Assembly: GCA_021818955.1 (NCBI GenBank)
Contig: JAKASR010000023.1
Coordinates: 1-64,000, forward strand
Length of the DNA stretch: 64,000 nt
Origin: Acidobacteriota bacterium
GTDB lineage: Bacteria; Acidobacteriota; Terriglobia; Terriglobales; SCQP01
Reading direction: 5' to 3'
The position numbers and the translations under genes were made by a program. The notes beneath the pieces were generated by a model, which worked only from the letters and a program-made list of their open reading frames with translations, was not told where the DNA came from and did no database searches. Shown piece by piece: positions 56,402-64,000 of the stretch (positions are counted from its first letter, which is position 1; every line of letters begins with the position of its first letter).

Positions 56402-57199
56402 TTATCCGCGTTCCGCGATGGGATGAAAATCCGGTGGCGCCGCCGGGGCCAACGGCGCCGGTTCCGGCAACCGCGTAGCCGCGCGCCATTCCGTCGCCGC
56501 CACCCAAACCAGCTCGCGCCGGAATACGCGGCTGAAGTGGCGCGCGGCCAGCGGCAGCAGATCGCGAATTTCGAGCGGGCGCCGCAATTCGCGCTGCAAC
56601 GAGCTGACCTCGCGGTCGCGTATACCGCAGGGCAAGATCGCGCTAAAGCCCGCCAGGTCGGGCGCGACATTGAGGGCGAAGCCGTGGGTGGTGACGCCGC
56701 GCGAGATATGCACGCCGATGGCGGCCAGCTTGCGTTCCGGCGGCTCCGCCGTCCAGACCCCGGTCAGCCCCGCGATCCGCCGTGTTTCCAGGCCCAATTC
56801 GCCTATCATGCCCATCAAAACTTCTTCCAGCGCGCGCACATACTCGACCGCGCCCAGCCCCGGGCGCGTGCGTGCCGTGCCGGAGACAGGCGGCGGCAGC
56901 TCGCGCAAGTCGAAGATGGGATAGCCGACCAGTTGACCCGGTCCGTGCCAGGTTATGTCGCCGCCGCGGTTGCATTCGGCCAGCTCCACCCCGCGCGCCG
57001 CCAGCCGTTCTGGCGATTCCAGCAGGTGTTCGCGGCGGGCATTGCGCCCCAGTGTGATCACCGGATCGTGCTCGAGCAGCAAAAGCTGGTCGCCGCAAAG
57101 CCGGCGCTGGCGCCGGCTTTCCGCCGCGGCCTGCAGCCGCAGCCCCTCGGCATAGCCGATGCGGCCTAAACCCACGGCTTCAATGACTGGCTCGGGCAT
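56402..57199 (-). CDS. lipB: Octanoyl-ACP transferase (lipoate biosynthesis)
   Basis: 265 residues. LipB moves octanoate from ACP to the lipoyl lysine of E2. The signature is RGGDITWHGPGQLVGYPI (residues 78-95). The catalytic lysine is about K157 in ERKLAAIGVHI and the catalytic cysteine about C191 in ILPCGIRDREVSSL. The last 45 residues form an extra Pro/Ala-rich tail beyond the usual end. It sits between lpd (32 bases) and E1alpha (19 bases), so the lipoylation enzyme is made together with its target complex. LipA, the next enzyme, is encoded about 3 kb upstream on the other strand. Confidence 0.92.
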   Translation of the reverse strand: MPEPVIEAVGLGRIGYAEGLRLQAAAESRRQRRLCGDQLLLLEHDPVITLGRNARREHLLESPERLAARGVELAECNRGGDITWHGPGQLVGYPIFDLRELPPPVSGTARTRPGLGAVEYVRALEEVLMGMIGELGLETRRIAGLTGVWTAEPPERKLAAIGVHISRGVTTHGFALNVAPDLAGFSAILPCGIRDREVSSLQRELRRPLEIRDLLPLAARHFSRVFRRELVWVAATEWRAATRLPEPAPLAPAAPPDFHPIAERG

Positions 57200-57231
57200 G
57201 ATGGCTGCTGCGCGAACACGGCGCCGGGCAT

Positions 57232-58635
57232 TTACATATTGATCGTCAGGCCATAAACCGAGTTCGCGGCATCCAACATCGCCTCATACAAGGTGGGATG
57301 CGCATGGATGGTCTGCATTATTTCGTCCGCGGAAACCTGCAGCTGCATACCCAGCGTGGCCTCGGAAATCAATTCCGTCACCAGCGGGCCGATCATATGC
57401 ACGCCCAGCACGGTGCCGTCTTTTTCATCCGCCAGCAGCTTGATAAAGCCCTCATGCTGGCCCAGGATGGTGGCCTTGGAGTTGCCGGCGAAGCTGAACT
57501 TCCCGACTTTGTATCGTAACCCGCGGTCGCGCGCGGCTTTTTCGGTCAGGCCCACGCTGGCCACCTGCGGCTCGCAATAAGTGCAATTGGGGCAATTGCG
57601 GTAATCGAGCGGTTGCGCCGGACGCCCGGCCAGATGCGCCACCGCCACCATGCCTTCCATCGAAGCGGCATGGGCGAGCTGGGGCGCGCCGGCAACTACA
57701 TCGCCGATGGCGTAAACTCCCGGCTCGGCCGTGCGCATGTAGGCATCGGTGCGGATGAAGCCGCGATCGAGCTGCACCTTGCTGGCTTCGAGGTTCAACC
57801 CCTCCGTGACCGGGCGGCGTCCGACGGCAACCAGCACGTATTCCGCTTCCAGGCTTTGCGCCTTGCCCTCGGCCGTGAAGTCGATTTTGACTTTGTCCGG
57901 CGCGGGCTCGACCTTATCCACCCGTGCGCCGGTGTGGATGGCGACTTTTTGCTTTTTCAGCGCCTTTTCGATCTCCCGCGAGATTTCCTCGTCTTCGATC
58001 GGCAGGATGCGCGGAAGCATTTCCAGCAGCGTGACCTGGGTGCCGAAGCGGGTGTACATCGAGGCAAACTCCACCCCCACGGCGCCGGCGCCGATGATAG
58101 CCAGCGATTTGGGCACTTGCGCGAGCGCCAATATCTCGATGTTGGTGAGCACGCGCCCGCCGGCCTTCAATCCGGGCAGCAGCCGCGCTTCCGAGCCGGT
58201 GGCGAAAATGATGTTTTTCGCTTCGAGCGTGAACGCTGCGCCTTGAGGAGGCGTAACCTCCAGCCGGCCGGGTCCGGACCAGCGGGCGCGGCCCTTGATC
58301 CATTCCACCTTGTTCTTGCGGAATAGGTACTCGATGCCTTTGGAATGCTTGCCGACGATTTTGTCTTTGCGCGCCTGCGCCTGCGGCCAATCGAGGCTGA
58401 ACTCGCCTGCCTTGATGCCGAACTCCTGGGCGCGGCGGAAGGTATCGAGCACCTCGGCATTGTGCAGCAGCGCTTTCGTGGGAATGCAGCCAACCAGCAG
58501 GCAGGTGCCGCCTAAACGCGGGTCTTTTTCCACCACGGCCACGGAAAGCCCGTATTCCGCCCCGCGAATCGCCGACCAGTAGCCGCCCGGCCCGCTGCCC
58601 ACCACCACCAGATCGAATTTGTTTTTGTCCGCCAT
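57232..58635 (-). CDS. lpdA: Dihydrolipoyl dehydrogenase (E3)
   Basis: About 467 residues. FAD-binding GSGPGGYWSAIRGAEYG is at the start, and the redox disulfide is in GGTCLLVGCIPTKALL (about C45 and C50). The NAD motif is IGAGAVGVEFASMY, the second FAD motif YAIGDVVAG, and the catalytic His/Glu is HAHPTLYEA near the C-terminus (usually HPTLSE). It reoxidises dihydrolipoyl-E2 with NAD+. ATG at 58635 is chosen; a GTG 12 bases upstream is also possible. It is the first gene of the complex operon. An extra CxxC (NCPNCTYC) near residue 350 is unusual. Confidence 0.92.
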   Translation of the reverse strand: MADKNKFDLVVVGSGPGGYWSAIRGAEYGLSVAVVEKDPRLGGTCLLVGCIPTKALLHNAEVLDTFRRAQEFGIKAGEFSLDWPQAQARKDKIVGKHSKGIEYLFRKNKVEWIKGRARWSGPGRLEVTPPQGAAFTLEAKNIIFATGSEARLLPGLKAGGRVLTNIEILALAQVPKSLAIIGAGAVGVEFASMYTRFGTQVTLLEMLPRILPIEDEEISREIEKALKKQKVAIHTGARVDKVEPAPDKVKIDFTAEGKAQSLEAEYVLVAVGRRPVTEGLNLEASKVQLDRGFIRTDAYMRTAEPGVYAIGDVVAGAPQLAHAASMEGMVAVAHLAGRPAQPLDYRNCPNCTYCEPQVASVGLTEKAARDRGLRYKVGKFSFAGNSKATILGQHEGFIKLLADEKDGTVLGVHMIGPLVTELISEATLGMQLQVSADEIMQTIHAHPTLYEAMLDAANSVYGLTINM

Positions 58636-58819
58636 AGATTTGCTCACGGCCGGCGTACGCGCGTAGTGATTTCAGCCAAAAATTGGCGCCGGCGCGGGGA
58701 AACAATAATGTTAGCAATTTCCGCAAGCGCCGGCTCGAATGTTCCTTAACTTGATGCTACGGCTAGCCGGGATCTCGCCTGCTCGTTTTTGGGGTCGGGG
58801 GACTGGAATTTCGGGGGTG

Positions 58820-60229
58820 CTATTCCAGCGGCACTTCTTCCAGCCAGGCAGCCGGATGCGCGTTCCAGCCCAATTCGCGTTGAATGCGCTGGGCCAGTGC
58901 GGCCGAGGCGGCAGGCTCGCCATGCACCAGGAAAATGCGCCGCGGCGGGCGCGGCATGCGGCGCAGCCAGCTGATCATTTCTTCGGCGTCGGCGTGATCG
59001 GAAAATTCCTCGAAGGCGGCCACTTGGGCGCGCACCGTCACCGGTTGCTTGTGGATGAATACCGGATTTTTTCCCGACCGGATCTCAAAGCCCAGCGTGC
59101 CCGGTGATTGGTAGCCGACAAACAGCGCCAGGTTGCGTGCGTCGGGCAGCCGCTGCGCCAGATGATGCACCACCCGCCCGCCGGTAGCCATGCCGCTCGA
59201 CGAAATAATGATCATCGGCCCAGCCTGGTTATTAATGGCGCGGCTGGCGGTGGGCGAATGATCGAAAAACACATGATCCCAGTTTTGCGGCTGGCCGAAG
59301 CGGCGAATTAGATCGCGGGTCGCCGGGTTGAACTCATCCGTATGACGGAGAAAAATCTCGATGGCTGCCAGGGCCATGGGGCTATCCAGGTGTATGGGAA
59401 CGCGGGGCACCAACTGGTCTTCCATCAGTTTTTTTATTAAAAAGAGCAGTTTTTGCGTGCGCTCGACCGCGAAGGCGGGAATCACCACTACGCCCCCGCG
59501 CTGCAGCGCGGCGCGTAATAACTCGGCCAGCCGCGGAGCCACATCGTCGTCGGGATGGAGGCGATCGCCGTAGGTGGATTCCATTACCAGGTAATCCACA
59601 TTGTCGGGCGGTTCCGGACCGGAGCCGAGCATTTGCGACGCGCCCTGGCGCAAGCGGCCGAGATCGCCGGTAAAGAGAATGCCGCGCGCGTCGTCGCCGC
59701 TTCCCAGGCGAATTTCGAGAAAACAGGAGCCCAGAATGTGCGCCGCGCGATGGAACTGCACCTGGGCAGCCGCGCTCAGCGCCAGGGTGGAATCCAGCGG
59801 CTGGGGCTGTAGCAGCGCTAGCGCCCGGCGGGCGTCTTCCTCGGTATAAAGCGGCAACGCGGGCTGGTGCCGGGTAATGCGATGCTTGTTGCGAAACGCC
59901 GCGTCTTCTTCCTGCAAGCGGCCGGAATCGGGCAGCAGCACGCCCATCAGTTCCGCCGTCCCTTGGGAAGCATAGACGGCGCCGCGATAGCCATCGTGCG
60001 CCAGGCGCGGCAGGTAGCCGGTATGGTCCAGATGCGCGTGCGTAATCAGCACCGACCGCAGCGCGCCGATTTCAATCGGCAAGGGCTGCCAGTTGCGTTC
60101 GCGCAATACTCTGGCGCCCTGAAACATGCCACAGTCGATCAGGTACTGCTCGTTGTTATTTTTCAGCAGATGGCGTGAGCCGGTCACCGAGCCGGCGGCG
60201 CCCAGAAATCGCAGGCTGCGCTGCGCCAT
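58820..60229 (-). CDS. Beta-CASP metallo-beta-lactamase, RNA-processing type
   Basis: 469 residues. The MBL part has THAHLDHTGYLPRL (H64-H69), AAHILGSCFLEI and FTGDLGRL. The beta-CASP part has ESTYGDRLH, VVIPAFAVERTQKLLF and the C-terminal motifs SGMATGG, FVGYQSPGTLG and EFSDHADAEEM, then LVHGEPAAS. This matches the bacterial COG1236 group related to CPSF73/YSH1, which are endo- and exoribonucleases. The zinc ligands all seem present. It stands between the lipoamide complex and lipA, divergent from the latter, and has no obvious operon partner. Confidence 0.87.
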   Translation of the reverse strand: MAQRSLRFLGAAGSVTGSRHLLKNNNEQYLIDCGMFQGARVLRERNWQPLPIEIGALRSVLITHAHLDHTGYLPRLAHDGYRGAVYASQGTAELMGVLLPDSGRLQEEDAAFRNKHRITRHQPALPLYTEEDARRALALLQPQPLDSTLALSAAAQVQFHRAAHILGSCFLEIRLGSGDDARGILFTGDLGRLRQGASQMLGSGPEPPDNVDYLVMESTYGDRLHPDDDVAPRLAELLRAALQRGGVVVIPAFAVERTQKLLFLIKKLMEDQLVPRVPIHLDSPMALAAIEIFLRHTDEFNPATRDLIRRFGQPQNWDHVFFDHSPTASRAINNQAGPMIIISSSGMATGGRVVHHLAQRLPDARNLALFVGYQSPGTLGFEIRSGKNPVFIHKQPVTVRAQVAAFEEFSDHADAEEMISWLRRMPRPPRRIFLVHGEPAASAALAQRIQRELGWNAHPAAWLEEVPLE

Positions 60230-60366
60230 AAGGGGCTGCCTCCAAGCCGCCAGAGTAACAGAATGAAGGCTGCAAAGGCGCGCGAGCCTCTCGTGGCTTT
60301 TATGCGCCAGCGATTTTCCGTACTTCTTTTCTTCTGGCGCCTTTTTCTTGCCAGCCGTTTTGTAAA

Positions 60367-61284
60367 ATGTTGTTAATGGCTATTCCGCCGCTGGTGCAAA
60401 TCGCCGAACGACCTCAGCCGCTGCCGCGGCCGAGCTGGCTGCGCTCGCGCGCGCCCTTCGGCGAGAACTTCCACCGGCTGAAGCAGTTGGCGCGCGGCTT
60501 GGAACTGCATACCGTTTGCGAATCGGCGCGCTGCCCCAACCTGGGCGAATGCTGGCATCACGGCACGGCTACTTTCATGCTGTTGGGCGAGATTTGCACC
60601 CGGCGCTGCGGCTTTTGCGCCGTCCCCAAAGGGCGGCCTCTGCCGATTGACGATGACGAGCCGCGCCGCGTCGCCGAAGCCGTTGCCACCCTGGACCTGC
60701 GCCATGCCGTGCTGACTTCGGTCAACCGCGATGACGATAATCTGGGTGGAGCGCGCATTTTCGCGCAATCGATTGCCGCCATTCGCGAACGCGCTTCCGG
60801 CTGCAAGGTCGAAGTGCTGATCCCCGATTTCAAAGGCAGCCGCGAAGCTCTCGAAATCGTTATCGCCGCCCGCCCCGATATTCTCAACCACAATACCGAA
60901 ACCGTGCCCGAGCTTTACCGCTTTGTTCGTCCCGGGGCGCGTTTCGAGCGATCGCTTGAACTTTTGGCCTGGGTCAAGCAGATGGCGCCGGACATGCTGT
61001 CCAAGACCGGGCTGATGCTGGGATTGGGCGAAACCCAGGCCCAGCTCGAAGCCGCTCTGCGCCGCCTGGCTTCAACCGGCTGCGACATACTTACCCTCGG
61101 CCAGTACTTGCAGCCTACCCGCCACCATCTTCCCGTCAAGCGCTTTTATTCGCCGGAAGAGTTCGCCATTCTGCGGCAGTTTGGCATGAATTGCGGGTTC
61201 CGGCATGTGGAAGCCGGCCCGCTGGTTCGCAGTTCGTACCACGCCTATGCTCAAGCCGAAGGCTTAAGCACGGCAAGAAAATAA
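60367..61284 (+). CDS. lipA: Lipoyl synthase
   Basis: 305 residues. LipA inserts two sulfur atoms into the octanoyl group on E2. Both clusters are clear: the auxiliary one, C51-x4-C56-x5-C62 in CESARCPNLGEC, and the radical SAM one, C77-x3-C81-x2-C84 in CTRRCGFC. HAVLTSVNRDDD, PDILNHNTETVPELY, MLGLGETQAQ and the C-terminal RSSYHA (the serine that ligates the auxiliary cluster) are also present. ATG at 60367 or 60376 could start it. It belongs functionally with lipB and the E2 gene on the other strand. Confidence 0.93.
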   Translation: MLLMAIPPLVQIAERPQPLPRPSWLRSRAPFGENFHRLKQLARGLELHTVCESARCPNLGECWHHGTATFMLLGEICTRRCGFCAVPKGRPLPIDDDEPRRVAEAVATLDLRHAVLTSVNRDDDNLGGARIFAQSIAAIRERASGCKVEVLIPDFKGSREALEIVIAARPDILNHNTETVPELYRFVRPGARFERSLELLAWVKQMAPDMLSKTGLMLGLGETQAQLEAALRRLASTGCDILTLGQYLQPTRHHLPVKRFYSPEEFAILRQFGMNCGFRHVEAGPLVRSSYHAYAQAEGLSTARK

Positions 61285-61347
61285 ATTTTTGGATGGACTT
61301 TATTCCACCATGCAACCCCGCTTTTAGTTATCTATTCCCTTAGGGGA

Positions 61348-61363
61348 ACCCATTAAAATGGGT
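61348..61363. promoter_or_regulatory. Palindrome upstream of the histidine kinase gene
   Basis: ACCCATT-AA-AATGGGT is a perfect 7-bp inverted repeat; an adjacent TTCCC-TTAG-GGGAA lies at about 61334-61348. They sit between lipA and the kinase, 24 bases before the first possible start. They could be an operator for the kinase gene or a weak terminator for lipA, though no T-run follows. Confidence 0.4.
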
Positions 61364-61386
61364 ATCATCTAATCGTATAGGCACTC

Positions 61387-62964
61387 GTGTTTTTCACTGA
61401 TTCCTGCAATTTCGGCTACATAGGGAATTCGGAACCATCTCTCCCTGCCTCTGTCGATTCTTTAAGGCGGGCCTCACCTGGATGTCGTAGGCTTGCATTC
61501 GTGGCGCTGCAGCATAAACAGGAATGGAACAAGCATGTCTCGGAATGGCTGGTGCCGAATATTTCCGGCCGGCTCGTGCCGGCGCTGGTATCCGCGCTGG
61601 CGATGCATGGGGTTCTATGGACCCTGCTCTCTCTGACTCACGCCGGCGTAGATTTCTGGTACTTGGCTTATCTGCCTGCGATGGCCTTGCTGGCATTCTA
61701 CTTTGGCTGGCCGGCGGGCTTGACTTTACTCATCAGCCTATGCCTGAGTCATATTTTTCAGTGGCCTTGGGTAAGATCGAATCCGGTTTCGTTGCTGCCG
61801 CTGGTAATTTTAAGTTTAATGTGGCTTGCGCTGATGCAATGGGTCCGCCGCCATCGCATCCGGCTACTCGTGCTGAAGGCGGAATGGAACCGGCTATTAG
61901 GCGGCACGGGAGAGGCTGTTTTCATTCTCGATGCCAATGGATGCATTGTTGACGCCAGCCCGGCAGCCCAGCAATTGCAGCACCAATCCCTTTCCCGGAT
62001 GCGCGGCCTGACCCTGGATGCAGTTTTGGATAATCCGCATCCAGCGGGGGCGGGAAATCCCACTACATACTTTCGCAATGCTATAGAAAAGTCTTTGCTA
62101 ACGAACCGTCCGGTGAAGCTGGAATATTCCATTCCAGCCGCGGCGTCGCAACTTCCCTCCATCAGCCTGGTGGGAGTGGCTATGCCGTGGCGGCTGGCGG
62201 GCAGTCAATCTGGCGTCGTGGTGATTTTGAATGATCAGACGGAACAGCGGCAACTCGAAGCTCACCTGGCCGAGGCCGAGCGGCACTTGGCCATCGGCCA
62301 GATGGCCGCGGGAATTACCCACGATTTCAACAACATTCTGGAAGTGATCGAGAAGGCCACCGCCATTCTGGCGCTCAATGCCGGCGCCTCCGACGCCGAT
62401 CAGCAGCCTTATCTGCGCGCCATACATTTAGGCGTGGTGCGCGGCGGCGAGACCCTGCGCCGCTTGCGTGAATACCTGGCCGGCGGGCTGGGAGGCCAGG
62501 AATTGCTGGATGTCTCCGATCTGGCCCGCGATGCAATGGAGTTGACCCGTCCGCTCTGGCGCCACCAGGAACAGGTCAGCATTCAGGCCGAGTTGCAGTC
62601 CGTCCAGCCCGTGCGCGGAAATGCCGTGGATCTGCGCCGCCTGATCACGAACCTGCTGCTGAACTCGCTCGAGGCCATCAAAGACCATGGCGGGCAGATC
62701 ACGATTCGCACGCGCAACGAGGGACAGCGGGTGCGATGCATTGTCTCCGACAACGGCCCGGGCATTCCCCTCGAAGCCCAGCCTTATATTTTCCGTCCTT
62801 ATTTCACCACCAAAGCCAAAGGCTCCGGCCTGGGCCTGGCCGAAGCGCAAAAAATCGCCTTGTCGCACCAGGGCCGGCTCAGCTTTCAAAGCGAGCCCGG
62901 CAAAGGCACGGAATTTGTGCTCGACCTGCCCGGTAATCCCGCCAGCATGGCGCAATCGGCGTAA
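61387..62964 (+). CDS. Orphan membrane histidine kinase with a PAS domain
   Basis: 525 residues from GTG at 61387. The first 38 residues look weak as protein and a GTG at 61501 is an alternative start. Three or four membrane helices (about 60-150, e.g. YLAYLPAMALLAFYFGWPAGLTLL) resemble a DUF4118-type sensor. A PAS domain follows (LLGGTGEAVFILDANGCIVDASPAAQQL). The kinase core has the H-box GITHDFNNILEVI (about H312), N-box LLLNSLEAIKDHGG, G1 DNGPGIP and G2 GSGLGLAEA. The HDFNN H-box is of the NtrB-like HisKA type. No response regulator gene is adjacent. Substrate signal unknown. Confidence 0.8.
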   Translation: MFFTDSCNFGYIGNSEPSLPASVDSLRRASPGCRRLAFVALQHKQEWNKHVSEWLVPNISGRLVPALVSALAMHGVLWTLLSLTHAGVDFWYLAYLPAMALLAFYFGWPAGLTLLISLCLSHIFQWPWVRSNPVSLLPLVILSLMWLALMQWVRRHRIRLLVLKAEWNRLLGGTGEAVFILDANGCIVDASPAAQQLQHQSLSRMRGLTLDAVLDNPHPAGAGNPTTYFRNAIEKSLLTNRPVKLEYSIPAAASQLPSISLVGVAMPWRLAGSQSGVVVILNDQTEQRQLEAHLAEAERHLAIGQMAAGITHDFNNILEVIEKATAILALNAGASDADQQPYLRAIHLGVVRGGETLRRLREYLAGGLGGQELLDVSDLARDAMELTRPLWRHQEQVSIQAELQSVQPVRGNAVDLRRLITNLLLNSLEAIKDHGGQITIRTRNEGQRVRCIVSDNGPGIPLEAQPYIFRPYFTTKAKGSGLGLAEAQKIALSHQGRLSFQSEPGKGTEFVLDLPGNPASMAQSA

Positions 62965-63025
62965 TGCTCCCGGGCGAAGGCGCCTAGCCGCCCCTTTTCC
63001 CGTGGCGGGGCTGTGCGCTATGTTT

Positions 63026-63895
63026 TCAATGCCGCCGGATAATGGCCGCGCCCCAAACTAATAGAAGCAGCAGCCCGACATAGCCGTTGACGGTAAAAAA
63101 GGCGGCATTGATTTTGGAAAGATCGTCGGGCCGCACCAGGGAGTGTTCCCAGGCCAGCAGCAGCGCCACCATCGCCAGGCCCAGCCATCCCAAGGCGCCG
63201 AGCGGGTGCAGGCGCAGCAGCTCAACCAGCAAGGCGAGCATGAGCAGGTGGCAAGCTTGGGCGACATGCAATGAGCGGGCTATCCCCAGGCGTTTGGGAA
63301 GGGAATAAAGATCGGAGCGTTCGCGGTCGAAATCGTAATCCTGGCAAGCGTAGAGGATATCGAAGCCGGCGCCCCACAGCATGACGGCGCCGCTGAGCGG
63401 CAGAATGGTGGGCGAGAAGCTGCCGCGCACCGCAATCCAGGCCGCGGCCGGAGCGATGCCCATCGCCAGTCCCAGCGCCCAATGCGAAAGCCAGGTGAAG
63501 CGCTTGGTATAGGAATAAAGCGTGATGCAGGCCAGCGCCGGCAGCGAGAGTTCAAATGCCAGGCGATTGAGCTGCCAGGCCGCCAACTCGAAGACGGCGG
63601 CGCTGGCGAGGAAAAAAACGACGGCAAAACGCAGGCTGAGCAGGCCGGCGGGCAGGGCGCGCAGGCGGGTGCGCGGATTGTTGGCGTCGAGTTTGCGGTC
63701 GGCGATGCGGTTAAACGTCATGGCCGCCGAGCGCGCCCCGATCATGGCCACAACGATCCAGAGCAGCGCATGGGCGCTGGGCCAGCCGCGCGCCCCGAGC
63801 AGCGCCCCGAGCAGGGCAAAGGGCAGGGCAAAGACGGAGTGCTCGAACTTGATCATCTCGAGCGTCCGCCGGATTTGGGTCCACCACCAGCGCAT
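63026..63895 (-). CDS. UbiA-family prenyltransferase (UbiA/MqnP-like)
   Basis: About 289 residues with 8-9 membrane helices. The two Asp-rich motifs are NRIADRKLDANNPRT (residues about 60-75) and DYDFDRERSDLYSLP (about 175-190), both complete, with the YSYTKRFT segment between them. It joins a polyprenyl diphosphate to an aromatic acid. The close fit to NRxxDxxxDxxNPRT and the Acidobacteriota-like context suggest the menaquinone (futalosine) branch enzyme MqnP rather than ubiquinone UbiA. ATG at 63895 is chosen; ATG at 63907 is equally possible. The gene is convergent with the histidine kinase. The last 100 bases of the window show no further gene. Confidence 0.82.
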   Translation of the reverse strand: MRWWWTQIRRTLEMIKFEHSVFALPFALLGALLGARGWPSAHALLWIVVAMIGARSAAMTFNRIADRKLDANNPRTRLRALPAGLLSLRFAVVFFLASAAVFELAAWQLNRLAFELSLPALACITLYSYTKRFTWLSHWALGLAMGIAPAAAWIAVRGSFSPTILPLSGAVMLWGAGFDILYACQDYDFDRERSDLYSLPKRLGIARSLHVAQACHLLMLALLVELLRLHPLGALGWLGLAMVALLLAWEHSLVRPDDLSKINAAFFTVNGYVGLLLLLVWGAAIIRRH

Positions 63896-64000
63896 GGAAT
63901 TAAGCATAGCAAGCGTCCAAGCCGGCGAGCGGGCCCGCAGCCGAGCGCTGCCGCAGCCGAGCACGGATGGGGCAGCTAGTTTATACTGAATAGGGCGTGC

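Overview
The window is 64 kb of gene-dense, GC-rich bacterial chromosome. The mix of proteins points to an Acidobacteriota genome, probably of the Terriglobia type. The clues are an Ig/NHL-repeat secreted lipoprotein, a MacA plus split MacB exporter, a LolA-like/M48 secreted protease, a TonB-C protein, a large PIG-L deacetylase, a DUF971 protein, few Shine-Dalgarno sequences and a UbiA family enzyme of the menaquinone type. This is inferred from protein families, because the window has no rRNA. Nothing looks like a prophage, plasmid or CRISPR locus. The only recognisable mobile element is one end of an IS66-like element at the left edge.

Layout. 0-6.4 kb: IS66 end, then an AddA-like helicase-nuclease and an AddB-like nuclease (minus). 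6.5-14 kb: a large Ig/NHL lipoprotein with a small exported partner (minus), and divergently a TonB-C protein, a LolA-like/M48 protease and a small anchored protein. 14-17.7 kb: three-gene MacAB-type exporter. 17.8-22 kb: biotin operon made of a fused bioB-bioF gene, a secreted SGNH hydrolase and bioD. 22-28 kb: TreZ, a serine beta-lactamase-like hydrolase, recA and an exported PQQ-like propeller protein. 28-34.5 kb: 3-hydroxyacyl-CoA dehydrogenase, thiolase, DUF971 protein and thiC (minus), then acs (plus). 34.5-39 kb: MBL-fold hydrolase, M23 peptidase, FecR-like protein, a strong bidirectional terminator and a NYN-LOTUS protein. 39-43.5 kb: amt, glnB/K, a GAF protein, two tandem structured repeats and an APC permease. 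43.5-50.4 kb: a REP-like inverted repeat, a giant PIG-L protein, and a compact cassette of alpha/beta hydrolase, membrane MurF-like ligase and Ddl. 50.5-52.4 kb: B12-binding radical SAM protein and tRNA-Leu(UAG). 52.5-61.3 kb: a complete 2-oxoacid dehydrogenase complex (Lpd, LipB, E1alpha, E1beta, E2), a beta-CASP MBL nuclease, and divergent lipA. 61.4-64 kb: an orphan PAS histidine kinase and a UbiA prenyltransferase.

How the genes work together. The lipoylation genes (lipA, lipB) flank the lipoyl-dependent complex whose E2 they would modify. The biotin genes form one coupled unit covering KAPA synthesis, dethiobiotin synthesis and biotin synthesis, but bioA and pimelate-forming genes are not here. 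Amt and PII form the usual ammonium-uptake pair. The most interesting items are the BioB-BioF fusion, the hydrolase/TM-MurF/Ddl cassette (probably acting on a membrane-bound rather than UDP-linked substrate), the twin structured intergenic repeats at 41.6-41.9 kb, and a palindrome lying over the inferred recA transcription start. All functional calls come from reading the sequence by eye. Start codons are often uncertain because Shine-Dalgarno sequences are weak.
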